Source of the DNA: Synanceia verrucosa
Taxonomy: Eukaryota > Chordata > Actinopteri > Perciformes > Synanceiidae
NCBI GenBank assembly: GCA_029721515.1
Contig: CM056570.1
Location: forward strand, 1,868,533 to 1,932,532
Direction of reading: 5' to 3'
DNA: 64,000 nt
A model generated the notes under the pieces. It searched no databases. It worked only from the letters and a program-made list of their open reading frames with translations, and had not been told where the DNA came from. Below, one piece after another: positions 41,401-46,919 of this stretch (its first letter is position 1; every line of letters begins with the position of its first letter). Position numbers and translations under genes: made by a program.

Positions 41401-44400
41401 ACTCCATCCTCCTCTGTACAGACTTTATCAACGTCACCCATGCGTCACCTTTCCTGCCAAATTCTACTGCATTGCTTTTCATGTGCATGGCTCTGAACAG
41501 AGCCGGCATTTCATCCACCCTGCAGCCCTCCTTCATCCTCCTCCTCCTCTCATCTGTGACTTTGTCCGTCCTCCTCATCCTCCAGGACTCGACCAGTCTT
41601 TCCCCTGCAGACTCCTGCAGTCGTCCAGCTAGCTCAGGCCTCCGGCAGGCTGAGGGAGGCGGCACAAAGCGTGAATATCTTCTTCCACACTCTCACATCA
41701 ACCTCCTGGCACTTGAAAATCGAATCCTTCACATTTCATCTTTTGGTGCCTCCATCACCACAGAGAGGGTGACAGAGGAGCTCAGTGGGAATGATTATTC
41801 ACATGTGAAACCTGTGAATGCCGTGTTCTTGTCAGAATCTCAGTGTGATGCAAAGTCATCCTGCTCAGCGAGGAAGTGCGACCCCCTCTGAATCCATCCT
41901 GATGTTGCCTCAGTGTTGTTACTGTGAGGTGATTCATGTGAATAAAGAGAAGGTAGACCCATAAAGAGGGCCCGCTTCAGCCTTTCTATGCAATGTCTAT
42001 GTACTTAAAGGTCCTATATTGTAAGAAGTGAGATTTTCTTTTTTATTATAAAGTGCTGTATAAATACTATGAAAGTCTCTAAATGTTTGAAACCAGCCCT
42101 CAGGATTTCTGTCCATCTGTGACGACACTAATCTATAATATTTAGTCTATTTCTCAGTTTTAAACGCTCTAAATGTTCCCAGTTTATTTCCTGTTAGCAG
42201 CTGACAGGAAGTAAACATGGAGCCAAGAACCCAAACAGAGCGTTTCCTATTGGAGGCTACTGGAAGCTAATGAAGGCTACTGGGGAAAGAGTCCACTTTG
42301 GCCAATTGGTGATCTAGTCTTTTACTTTTAGCTTCATCCACACATCCAGTATGCCTTCATGGGCTACTGGAGGATACTGGGGGTTAATGAAGGCTACTCG
42401 TGGCTAATGAAGGCTACTCGTGGCTAATGAAGGCTACTGGAGGTTACTTAATGCTAGTGAATGCTACTGGAGGTTACTTAATGCTAGTGAATGCTACTGG
42501 AGGTTACTTAATGCTAGTGAATGCTACTAGAGGTTACTTAATGCTAGTGAATGCTACTGGAGGTTACTTAATGCTAGTGAATGCTACTGGAGGTTACTTA
42601 ATGCTAGTGAATGCTACTGGAGGTTACTTAATGCTAGTGAATGCTACTGGAGGTTACTTAATGCTAGTGAATGCTACTGGAGGTTACTTAATGCTAGTGA
42701 ATGCTACTGGAGGTTACTTAATGCTAGTGAATGCTACTAGAGGTTACTTAATGCTAGTGAATGCTACTGGAGGTTACTTAATGCTAGTGAATGCTACTAG
42801 AGGTTACTTAATGCTAGTGAATGCTACTGGAGGTTACTTAATGCTAGTGAATGCTACTGGAGGTTACTTAATGCTAGTGAATGCTACTGGAGATTACTTA
42901 ATGCTAGTGAATGCTACTAGAGGTTACTTAATGCTAGTGAATGCTACTGGAGGTTACTTAATGCTAGTGAATGCTACTGGAGGTTACTTAATGCTAGTGA
43001 ATGCTACTGGAGGTTACTTAATGCTAGTGAATGCTACTGGAGGTTACTTAATGCTAGTGAATGCTACTGGAGGTTACTTAATGCTAGTGAATGCTACTAG
43101 AGGTTACTTAATGCTAGTGAATGCTACTGGAGGTTACTTAATACTAGTGAATGCTACTGGAGGTTACTTAATGCTAGTGAATGCTACTAGAGGTTACTTA
43201 ATGCTAGTGAATGCTACTAGAGGTTACTTAATACTAGTGAATGCTACTGGAGGTTACTTAATGCTAGTGAATGCTACTAGAGGTTACTTAATACTAGTGA
43301 ATGCTACTGGAGGTTACTTAATGCTAGTGAATGCTACTAGAGGTTACTTAATACTAGTGAATGCTACTAGAGGTTACTTAATGCTAGTGAATGCTACTAG
43401 AGGTTACTTAATACTAGTGAATGCTACTGGAGGTTACTTAATGCTAGTGAATGCTACTGGAGGTTGCTGGAGGCTACTGAAGAGTACAGGAGGATACTGG
43501 AGGCTAGTGATGGCTACTGGGAAAGGAGTCCCCTTTGGTTAATTGGTGATCCAGCCTTTTACTTTTAGCTTCATAATACGCCTTCATACCTCACTGCACT
43601 AAATACCACTGTGACCATATCATGGTGTAAATGACGCTGTGACATCCTCTGCATCATCTCTGCTCCACGGGGCTTTCCCATCTATCACAGGAGGAGAGAG
43701 CGGCTCGCTCCCAGCTTTAATGACACTTAGAGCACATTAGGGGCTGTGGTTACATGGGACGAGAATCACTGGAGCAGAGTCGTCGTAGCGACGAGCCGAG
43801 CTGCCCGAGGGGAGGTCACAGTTCACCTTGTGCAGTAATTAAAACGGCTTCGTAATCGCTTACGTGAGTGCTCCCATGGCGCTGAGTTTTATGAACACAA
43901 TCCTGTTCAAAGTGTCATCACGTCCCGCCGAGAGGACACCGAGACGTGCTCGTCATCATTATTACATTTATTATTGCAGATGAACAAATAGGTCTTGTGC
44001 AGCTAATCACTTCAGTAAGTCTTTAATCTGCCTGTTAAAATGAACTTTACTGAAACTAGATGAAGTGAAAATGTTCAGTGTCAATATTTATGACAAAAGT
44101 GCTCATATGCAGACATATGGTCACATTTTAATGTAGTTTTAAGTCTATAGCTAATATTTTAAATGATGATGACATGTTTAGTGTGTAAATCTGCAGTTTC
44201 ACATAAATGCAATGAGGTGAAACTGGGGGAGTTAAAGTATAAAGCAGCATAAAGACGACATGTATTCTGACATTCATGTTAGATATCTGCGATCATAGTA
44301 AACATGTGAGCGCCTTCTGAGTGTTAACGAGCAGACTGGATGGATTTATCCACACCTGAAAATGAGTGGAGGAGTCAATGAAGAGCTAATTAACCTGGCA

Positions 44401-46330
44401 GTCTATGGTTTGATCGATTACTTCCAATTAATGTTAGAAGTCCATCTGTGTGCAGCCATTTGTCATCCTTGGACTTCCATGACTCATGTTACCTGACTCA
44501 GGACAGATAAGAAGTTGGAGTCAGAGCAGCTCGTTACTCATCTTCTCCCTTCTTGTCTTTTTTTGTGGTTTTGTGGTTTCATAGCTTCTCTCTTTTTAGG
44601 TCCTCTCACTCTGACTCTCTTTATTTACGGCTTGGTTTTTATCCTTCGTAGGTTGACTAAGCACCAGGGATGACATTGAAATCTGCAGGATGAGTGATAG
44701 TTAGCATTGGCTGTTAGCTCTGCTGCTAACAGTTAATGCTAATGGGATGTGCCACTTATTTACTTCATGATGCATTCAGGCTCGACTCAGTAAAAAGCGG
44801 TAAAAGTACTGGGTGAAGGTGGATTCTGATGTCATCACGATGTGTTCAAATCAAATCTTCCTCATAAAAACCATGCACAGTGTTTTTCCTCTTCGTTTGC
44901 ACTGACTCACTTTATTTATATCTTGATTTTTACCCTGGGTGATCTGTCTGTGAGTGACCAGGACACTTTTTTTTTTAGTTCTTTTTCTGCTGTTCGGGGC
45001 TTGAAAGTGTCCACTGTGGCAGCAGGGCTCAGTGTTTTCAGCAGCTCTTTGAAACCAGATAGAGTTCTTGAATTCAAAGGGAAGGAAAAACAGACTGACA
45101 GAGATGTGGCTTCGTGCCCAAAGTGGCTGATAGAAGTGAAAGAGTTGCAGCCAAACATTTGGCAGCATTTGGCAGGTGGCTGGTGTTAACATGCAGCCTG
45201 GGCGCCACTCATTGCCACCTCAGCCTCTTCATAATCACGTTTGCTCGCAGTGTGGAGCCCCGGCTCATTATGCTGCATGTCTGTGTCACCGCCGTCGAAC
45301 GGGAATCAGTGGAGGAGGCATCTCTGCCGTTTCTGCCATCTTTAGCAGAATGCAAAATAAAGCCTGGTGCCATGTGGATTATTGCTGAAGCTACAGAATA
45401 ATGTGCTCCATTGTGATCCATTTCTTTACACCACTGACAGAACATTTCTGTCCTTCTCTAGTGAAACAGGACACACAGCAACATCTTTCCTTTGTGTTTT
45501 TGCAGTTTTAACTGCACTATCATGGGTGTCTGCACTCTCACCCTGCCTGTTATTTCTGCTCTGTGAACAGACACATGGGCCGCTGTCTGACAGACAGGCG
45601 GACCGACTATTAGCTGTAATTGCCAGAGGATCAGTCATCCCAAGTGCATCAGGTCTGTTGCTGTTTCCATGCAAAAGGCAGATTTGGGGGCAATAGGCTG
45701 GAAGACCTGACCCAAATCTGTCTTTACATAAGGCCCTCTGCATGATGGAGATGTTGCTCAGGGAGCAAATAATTAGATTATTCAAATATAATATAATGCA
45801 GTCAGTCAGTATTGGCACTGGTGTGTAGCTGAGCTGAGGCTTGATTAAAGGCAGAGGGAGTAGAGCTGGGATCAGAGGGAGGGGGGAGGTTACACCACAA
45901 GATTTCTTAATTGATCTGGAAAGAAGGCAGTTCAATTTCTCTACGATGCTGCGCAGGGTTGAAATCAAACTGGGTCAGCATGAATGAGGCAATAAGAAAG
46001 TGGAGATACAGGTGCGCACCTGTCGTGCTGAAGGAGATGTCTGCCCAAAATTATCCTGCAATGTTAAGCTGCTAAGATATCTATATAAAAAAAAAACATG
46101 CGTTTGAAATGAATGAATGCGCAGGAGAGTCAGGCACTATGACGCGCAAATATCACACCTGCGCGTCCTAATGAGCAGCAGATGAGCAGATCCATCCGCA
46201 GGTTATCAAACACCAGACAAAACATCATAAGACTGAAAATAAAGGTACTCACGTGCCATATTGCGAAGAAGATCAGGGACACGCAGAGGACCAGAGACAG
46301 CATGTAGCAGAAGGCAGCAAAAGTGAACAT
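2856..46330 (-). CDS. cnih3: Cornichon family AMPA receptor auxiliary protein 3-like gene, six coding exons
   Basis: Seen: six minus-strand exons (46330-46253, 34633-34565, 28685-28638, 14590-14478, 10928-10785, 2883-2856) join in frame to 480 nt, 159 residues plus stop. All introns are GT-AG. Family knowledge: cornichons are small four-pass membrane proteins of the ER/Golgi that act as cargo receptors; CNIH2 and CNIH3 also bind AMPA receptors, raise their surface number and slow their gating. Diagnostic segments are IFFAIWH (exon 1), AFDEL and PIDQGNP (exon 2), RERLRNIERIC (exon 3), LVLPEYSIHGLF and FLCAQEWLT (exon 4), EAWCKL and SFFYYLY (exon 5). AQEWL, LVLPEYS, EAWCKL and YCMIY favour CNIH3 over CNIH2. 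Oddities: it starts MFTF where relatives start MAFTF, and it differs at sites usually conserved, such as FYNTW, FCLKEAW and FFVLSFF. It could be a lineage-specific paralog. Introns are about 11.6, 5.9, 14.0, 3.5 and 7.9 kb. Confidence 0.93.
3270..4275 (+). mobile_element. Retrotransposon 3' tail with AT-rich 33-bp-like repeats
   Basis: Repeated TTTTTGTATTTACATTCTAA and TATACTTATTTAT units (3395-3620) recur at 54955-55260, and in reverse at 62600-62770. The end GGGATCAATAAAATAATTCT with a TCTATT repeat is a typical non-LTR retrotransposon tail in fish. The segment 3640-4100 is less certain. No reverse transcriptase frame is visible. Confidence 0.5.
4112..4200. repeat. TA microsatellite with ACG interruptions
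   Basis: About 88 bp of alternating TA, interrupted by CG steps at about 4158 and 4172. Confidence 0.95.
4400..5170. other. Intron 5 stretch, nothing recognised
   Basis: Mostly unique-looking sequence without splice-bounded frames. A TCCTCTCAGCTCC-rich part (4860-5000) is slightly more GC-rich. Confidence 0.4.
5178..5460. mobile_element. Palindromic MITE family B, copy 1
   Basis: The ends GGTTCATGTGTCCTGGAAAA and TTTTCCAGGACATGAGGGAA are inverted. Inside, CCTGGAAAATGATTGACC pairs with the facing copy near 5424-5445. Same family at 47832-48100 and 60870-61112. Confidence 0.75.
6296..6318. repeat. GT microsatellite
   Basis: About 11 GT units. Confidence 0.9.
6705..6785. repeat. AT-rich simple repeat (AATA and inverted TTAT)
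   Basis: ATAATAATAATAATATTATT is self-complementary, followed by AAATTATATTAAA-type repeats. Confidence 0.85.
7397..7437. repeat. TA microsatellite
   Basis: About 20 TA units in intron 5, next to a CCTAAACCTAACC-type repeat fragment (7320-7380) that recurs near 38985-39020. Confidence 0.95.
7585..7985 (+). mobile_element. Non-autonomous hAT-like repeat, copy 1
   Basis: It shares about 350 bp with segments at 16295-16625, 24478-24855 and 33884-34075, including ACGATGCTCTTTGGTGGATT and TCAGCATGTTTGATCGTTAG. It ends with GTGTTAATGTACTAG and TTTTGACAGCTCT, a hAT-like terminus also found at the BED fragment. It is in intron 5. Confidence 0.65.
8508..8715 (+). repeat. AT-rich dispersed repeat D, copy 1
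   Basis: It shares AGTCATGTTTTGGA, TCTAGA-CAA, GCATGTTGAAATAA, AACTTGTATTTTAAGCTGCA and AATGTATC with copies at 37696-37990 and 62905-63060. Confidence 0.65.
9244..9445. mobile_element. Short MITE with TTTAAAGTAACTACAAGGAA-type termini
   Basis: TTTAAAGTAACTACAAGGA at 9247 is reversed at 9427-9445 (TCCTTGTAGTAACTTTAAAG), giving a 200-bp inverted-repeat unit. A related end, GTTCCTTATAGTAACTTTAA, is at 10119-10138. Confidence 0.55.
9775..10140. mobile_element. Second, diverged copy of the same short MITE family
   Basis: The left end has TTCCTTAAAGCTATTAAAAG and the right end GTTCCTTATAGTAACTTTAA. The body shares CAGGAAG-type segments only loosely with 9244-9445. Boundaries are approximate. Confidence 0.35.
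10785..10928 (-). CDS. cnih3: cnih3-like coding exon 5 (residues 103-150 and part of 151)
   Basis: The 144-nt exon has a GGTAG acceptor and a GTGAGC donor. It encodes YFHSPTDTKELIYDP, the MNGDTL block, EAWCKL and the hydrophobic FFVLSFFYYLY segment. The cysteine codon is split as TG/T with exon 6. Reading through the donor would give tryptophan and a stop, so the splice to exon 6 is needed for the normal C-terminus. Confidence 0.95.
11226..11400 (+). repeat. TATCGG-type repeat E, left-end fragment
   Basis: It begins GGGCATCCCGATCTGATATT and continues to ATGTTTAAGTTTAACTACAG, matching the left third of the 29.7-kb copy. Confidence 0.55.
11400..12480. other. Intron 5 stretch rich in ATGCAT motifs
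   Basis: Several ATGCATG and TTAATGCAT motifs occur at 11530-11550, 12035-12075 and 12185-12195. No repeat family was recognised. It could contain a conserved non-coding element with POU/homeobox-type sites, but only comparison with other fish can show that. Confidence 0.3.
12500..12690 (+). repeat. Dispersed repeat F, copy 1
   Basis: CCACAACCCTAAACTAATCC is followed by ATGAGGTCCTCACTCTGTCG and GTTAAACAAACAC. Shared with 14215-14460. Confidence 0.5.
13640..13960 (+). pseudogene. hAT transposon fragment with a BED-type zinc finger
   Basis: In one plus-strand frame, GWLYFEKLPDGSV is followed by ICTLCKMD. This matches the start of the BED finger of fish hAT transposases: an aromatic-rich W-x-x-F segment, then V-x-C-x-x-C. 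The histidine half of the finger is missing, because the frame runs into unrelated sequence and stops at 13958. Upstream, TAGAGCTGTCAGCAG with GTGTTAATC (13648-13672) looks like a hAT-type terminus seen also near the 7.6-kb copy. It is a truncated N-terminal relic in intron 4. Confidence 0.6.
14215..14460 (+). repeat. Dispersed repeat F, copy 2, with a 14-bp tandem array
   Basis: CTAACCTAAACCTAATTCTA and GTGAGGACCGACCAAAATG resemble the 12.5-kb copy. At 14354-14440 about six 14-bp units alternate CTGAGGTCCCCACT and CTGAGGTACCCACT. It ends 20 bp before the exon 4 donor. Confidence 0.6.
14478..14590 (-). CDS. cnih3: cnih3-like coding exon 4 (residues 66-102 and part of 103)
   Basis: The 113-nt exon runs from a CTTTCCAG acceptor to a GTGACT donor, phase 0 to phase 2. 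It encodes LVLPEYSIHG, then FLCAQEWLT, VGLNIPLLFY and NTW, the central membrane segments. The donor splits an arginine codon that exon 5 completes. NTW replaces the usual H-W pair seen in CNIH2/3 (HFW or HLW). Confidence 0.95.
16080..16293 (-). repeat. Dispersed repeat G, copy 2
   Basis: Reverse orientation: CATGTTTACTTCCTGTCAGC followed by TGCTAACAGGAAATAAACTG, and upstream CATTGCTAGGCAACAG. It abuts hAT-like copy 2. Confidence 0.5.
16295..16625 (-). mobile_element. Non-autonomous hAT-like repeat, copy 2
   Basis: Minus-strand copy of the family at 7585-7985, with the same ATCAGCATGTTTGATCG core and the CACGTTACAAATTAACGC segment. It abuts another repeat fragment at its left edge and a TA/CA microsatellite at its right edge. 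It is in intron 3. Confidence 0.65.
16659..16731. repeat. Compound TA/CA microsatellite
   Basis: About 27 TA units pass into nine CA units. Confidence 0.95.
17278..17301. repeat. GT microsatellite
   Basis: About 11 GT units. Confidence 0.9.
17509..17948 (+). mobile_element. 440-bp MITE family A, copy 1 (complete)
   Basis: The termini are imperfect inverted repeats (TTAAGTGCCAGCCG left, GGCACTAAATGAGTTAA right). A conserved body runs from TTGTCCATTTTGAGTCATAT to CTACATCTCCCAGAAGCCCC. A subterminal palindrome TTGACGTATAATTACGTCGA lies near the right end. At least seven other copies occur in the window. No coding capacity. Confidence 0.8.
18220..18345 (+). mobile_element. Retrotransposon tail with GATAA repeats
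   Basis: AAGATAAGATAAAATAAGAT leads into CCTTTGTTCGTCACACCAAG and TGGAAATTTACATGTTACAG, a common fish retroelement end in reverse orientation. Confidence 0.6.
18600..20690. other. Intron 3 stretch with a GC-richer unique block
   Basis: No exon recognised. A block at 19270-19460 is less AT-rich and contains GGTCTAATTAGCGAGGCC, a homeodomain-type core in otherwise complex sequence; a candidate conserved non-coding element only. Confidence 0.3.
20698..21345 (+). repeat. 32-bp minisatellite, about 20 units
   Basis: The unit TTATTGGACTGAACCACTCT plus ATGGGGGTTACC varies between 30 and 33 bp through the number of Gs and TCAC/TTAC alternation. No frame stays open. It lies in intron 3 beside a palindromic MITE. 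Confidence 0.92.
21358..21758. mobile_element. Palindromic MITE of the widespread AAGGAGGTTATGTTTTC type
   Basis: Left AAGGAGGTTATGTTTTCATC and GGGGTTTGTTTG face right CAAACCCCGGTGAAAACATA and TCCTCCTTGG. Internal AACTTAAAACTGAT and ATCAGTTTTAAGTT also pair (21475-21490 and 21540-21556). The end CTCCTTGGTGGAGGTCTGCG is typical of this element type in many animals. It abuts the 32-bp minisatellite. Confidence 0.75.
21760..24470. other. Intron 3 stretch without recognised elements
   Basis: Apart from the short repeat end at 22680, I see no repeats or coding exons. Frames here are short and lack splice context. Confidence 0.4.
22680..22730. repeat. Short fish repeat end
   Basis: CTCGGTGGCCACTTCATTAG followed by GTACACCTGGAG matches a very widespread vertebrate transposon end. 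No body is seen. Confidence 0.55.
24478..24855 (+). mobile_element. Non-autonomous hAT-like repeat, copy 3
   Basis: Plus-strand copy of the same family. It starts with GGGCGACGGCAAGTCTACTT and ends with CCGATTAATCGCGTTAAC. A short TATATA insert is at 24530-24542. Confidence 0.65.
24860..25470. other. Intron 3 stretch with paired TAATTA motifs
   Basis: CTTAATTAATTTACTTAATT with AGCGCAGCAGCCTGATGATC (25031-25070) looks like non-repetitive regulatory-type sequence. No coding evidence. Confidence 0.3.
25477..25836 (-). mobile_element. MITE family A, copy 2
   Basis: Minus-orientation copy. It runs from the CTCCCAGAAG-like segment to the CACTCAGTGAGTTTA terminus, and lacks the subterminal palindrome end. 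Confidence 0.8.
25840..27440. other. Intron 3 stretch without recognised genes
   Basis: It contains a CA microsatellite and purine-rich parts (26480-26540). Otherwise nothing was recognised. Confidence 0.4.
26650..26672. repeat. CA microsatellite
   Basis: About 11 CA units. Confidence 0.9.
27442..27855 (+). mobile_element. MITE family A, copy 3
   Basis: Plus-orientation copy from TTAACTCGCTGAGTGTCAGC to a decayed right end near GAGTTAATGGACTTAAC. Confidence 0.8.
28638..28685 (-). CDS. cnih3: cnih3-like coding exon 3, CNIH2/3-specific segment (residues 50-65)
   Basis: The 48-nt exon has a CTCACAG acceptor and a GTAAGC donor, phase 0 at both ends, and encodes RERLRNIERICNLLRK. CNIH1 and CNIH4 lack this segment; it is characteristic of the AMPA-receptor-binding CNIH2/3 group. 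Because the exon is a multiple of three with matching phases, skipping it would give an in-frame CNIH1-like protein. A long inverted repeat lies about 90 nt upstream of its acceptor (28772-28956). Confidence 0.95.
28771..29042 (-). mobile_element. MITE family A, copy 4, rearranged into an inverted repeat
   Basis: The right part (28860-29042) is a minus-orientation copy. The left part (28771-28836) is a plus-orientation duplicate of the same internal segment, giving two facing arms. Both arms share the variant AACAGTGAATAG where most other copies have AACACTGAATAG, so the left arm was probably copied from the right one. Confidence 0.8.
28772..28956. repeat. Near-perfect inverted repeat (hairpin) upstream of exon 3
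   Basis: Arms of about 60 nt (28772-28830 and 28891-28956) are reverse complements apart from a 6-nt gap (TATGAC) and an end mismatch. The loop is 60 nt. In the cnih3-like pre-mRNA it lies about 90-270 nt upstream of the exon 3 acceptor. Confidence 0.85.
29688..30205 (+). repeat. TATCGG-type dispersed repeat E, nearly complete copy
   Basis: The left end GTATTGATCTGATATTGATA and right end GATTGTATCGGATCAACGGA with TCGGTATCG are imperfectly inverted around an AT-rich body that includes TTTAAGTTTAACTAGTGGTG. Related pieces lie at 11226-11400 and 37555-38145. Probably a non-autonomous DNA transposon. Confidence 0.55.
31193..31224. repeat. CA microsatellite
   Basis: About 16 CA units in intron 2. 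Confidence 0.95.
31398..31422. repeat. GT microsatellite
   Basis: About 12 GT units, only 175 bp from the CA tract at 31193-31224 and in the opposite sense. Confidence 0.95.
33372..33655 (+). mobile_element. MITE family A, copy 5 (3' truncated)
   Basis: It starts TTAACTCACTGAGTGTCAGT and matches the family to about ATCGTCTCC, then diverges. Confidence 0.75.
33884..34075 (+). mobile_element. Non-autonomous hAT-like repeat, copy 4 (5' truncated)
   Basis: It contains the second half of the family, from CTTTAACGATGCTCTTTGG to the CCGATTAATCACTTTAAC end. It lies near the 5' end of exon-2-proximal intron 2. Confidence 0.6.
34565..34633 (-). CDS. cnih3: cnih3-like coding exon 2 (residues 27-49)
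   Basis: The 69-nt exon runs from a CTCACAG acceptor to a GTACGT donor, phase 0 at both ends. It encodes a loop with AFDEL, FKVPID and QGNPLHA, matching the family block AFDELRTDFK-PIDQ. The Q-A-D replacement for R-T-D is unusual for the family. Confidence 0.94.
34704..34726. repeat. ATC microsatellite
   Basis: About seven ATC units, 70 bp upstream of the exon 2 acceptor in the transcript direction. Confidence 0.9.
34730..37550. other. Intron 1 stretch with possible degenerate repeat at 35980-36300
   Basis: A plus-strand frame at 35741-36280 (179 codons) spans CpG-containing sequence such as TTCCACTGAACGCGGAACGC, which I associate with non-coding fish repeats. The frame matches no family I know and has no splice context. 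The rest is unremarkable. Confidence 0.35.
35447..35490. repeat. CA microsatellite
   Basis: About 22 uninterrupted CA units, the longest CA run in the window, in intron 1. Confidence 0.95.
37555..38145 (+). repeat. TATCGG-type repeat E, copy split by repeat D
   Basis: TTAAACTAGTGGTTATTTTGC (37589 onward) and AGGTCATTTTTCAGGATC match the 29.7-kb copy. After the D insertion, GATATTGTATCAGATCAATA with GTATCGG and TTGTATCAGGAC resumes it. Confidence 0.55.
37696..37990 (+). repeat. AT-rich dispersed repeat D, copy 2, nested in repeat E
   Basis: It has the same body as 8508-8715 and a fuller right end (CGCGACTCAAGTATCACGAT and CTCTTGCCAATACTCAC). It interrupts a repeat E copy: E sequence occurs on both sides. 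Confidence 0.65.
38150..40270. other. Intron 1 stretch, nothing recognised
   Basis: Only a short CCTAAACCTAAGCGG-type repeat fragment (38985-39070), similar to one at 7320-7380, stands out. Confidence 0.4.
40276..40503 (-). mobile_element. MITE family A, copy 6 (internal deletion)
   Basis: Minus-orientation copy. The segment between AGAGAGCAAAACAAAC and TTTTTTTCATGATG, about 85 bp in other copies, is missing. It ends CTCAATGAATTAA. Confidence 0.75.
40510..42000. other. Intron 1 stretch with pyrimidine-rich sequence
   Basis: The region 41400-41700 is rich in CCTCCT and has overlapping long frames on both strands. No family match and no convincing splice sites, so it is not called as coding. 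Confidence 0.35.
42008..42270 (+). repeat. Dispersed repeat G, copy 1
   Basis: AGGTCCTATATTGTAAGAAG, GTCTCTAAATGTTTGAAACC and CAGCTGACAGGAAGTAAACA resemble a common fish repeat. The last part recurs in reverse at 16250-16293 and near 54812-54870. Confidence 0.5.
42283..42345 (+). repeat. Left flank of the 30-bp array, duplicated on the right
   Basis: CCAATTGGTGATCTAGTC with TTTTACTTTTAGCTTCAT recurs at 43518-43580 with few changes. The array expanded between two copies of a longer unit, or was duplicated with its flank. Confidence 0.8.
42441..43460 (+). repeat. 30-bp minisatellite, 34 units, open in one frame
   Basis: The unit AGGTTACTTAATGCTAGTGA plus ATGCTACTGG is repeated exactly 34 times with only a few point variants: TGG/TAG at the unit end, ATG/ATA in the middle, one GGT/GAT. 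Since 30 is a multiple of three, one frame stays open from 42400 to 43542 and would encode a 10-residue repeat GYLMLVNATG. The frame has no ATG before the array, only a GTG. It lies in intron 1, antisense to the gene. Coding is unlikely; the openness follows from the unit. Confidence 0.95.
43518..43580 (+). repeat. Right flank of the 30-bp array, copy of 42283-42345
   Basis: TTAATTGGTGATCCAGCC with TTTTACTTTTAGCTTCAT parallels the left flank in the same orientation. Confidence 0.8.
43590..46250. other. Intron 1 stretch between the minisatellite and exon 1
   Basis: No repeats recognised. Frames at 44840-45970 overlap on both strands without splice support. Confidence 0.4.
46253..46330 (-). 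CDS. cnih3: cnih3-like coding exon 1 (residues 1-26)
   Basis: The exon encodes MFTFAAFCYM through AIWH, the first membrane segment. It ends in phase 0 after a CAC codon, followed by a GTGAGT donor. The chosen start is the ATG at 46330-46328, the only in-frame ATG nearby. Just before it is a pyrimidine-rich run ending in CAG, which resembles a 3' splice site. An upstream exon, coding or untranslated, is therefore possible and would change the extreme N-terminus, where relatives have an extra alanine. Confidence 0.92.
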
Positions 46331-46339
46331 ACTGGAAAA

Positions 46340-46880
46340 AGGAAGCGGTAGATAATTTCCCAAAGAAGCGCGCTCCCGCTGAAAAACATGTAAAACAACA
46401 AAAGAAAGAGAGGAGGGAAAAAAGGGGGAGTCAGGAATAAGTTCTCATGGAGGCGGCACCGGCACCATGACTTCACCCCTCGCAATGTTTGCAACAAATT
46501 GTTGCGGGGATCCTCTCCGGATGATCCGCGGTGCGTCCACCCAGCAGCGGCGACGCGGCTCTGAAGTCAAAGCTGCTCTCAAATCAGCGCGCTCGGCATG
46601 ATCGGCGGTCGGTGTCCGCGGCGTCGGTGAGGTGGTCATGTAACCATGAGTGGTGGTCAGTGGACGGAAGAGGAGGCTGTGCGTAAAAACGTCCGGCAGA
46701 GGTGGAGGGAATCCATCCAGCGCAGGAGCTCTGCGGGTTCTGCTGCTGTGAGGAGAGCAGCTCCTCCACCTCCTCCCCTCACACCTCCTCCCTCCAGCAG
46801 GCGTTAAAAAAACACACCTTTCTCTCCCTGACAGACCTATCAGCGGCAGCGCGCAGGGAGCGCGTGAACAGGTGGATTAA
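46340..46880 (-). promoter_or_regulatory. CpG-rich likely promoter and 5'UTR of the cnih3-like gene
   Basis: Directly upstream of coding exon 1 the sequence becomes GC-rich with many CpG dinucleotides, notably at 46500-46630 and 46835-46870. This contrasts with the AT-rich surroundings. No clear TATA box was picked out. Placement as promoter is inferred from position and composition. Confidence 0.6.
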
Positions 46881-46890
46881 ACGAGCAGCA

Positions 46891-46910
46891 CTGTGTGTGT
46901 GTGTGTGTGT
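46891..46910. repeat. GT microsatellite next to the CpG-rich promoter region
   Basis: About ten GT units just beyond the CpG-rich block. Confidence 0.9.
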
Positions 46911-46919
46911 TACTGATAT

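Noticed and set aside
41342..41891. Overlapping 107- and 139-codon frames on opposite strands
   Set aside because: Pyrimidine-rich low-complexity sequence with no protein family and no splice sites.
42400..43542. 380-codon open frame
   Set aside because: It is the translation of a 30-bp tandem repeat in an intron, without an ATG start before the array. Openness is a consequence of unit length.
44842..45968. Cluster of 70-180-codon frames on both strands
   Set aside because: Mutually overlapping, no domains, and no consistent splice signals; probably chance frames in intron 1.
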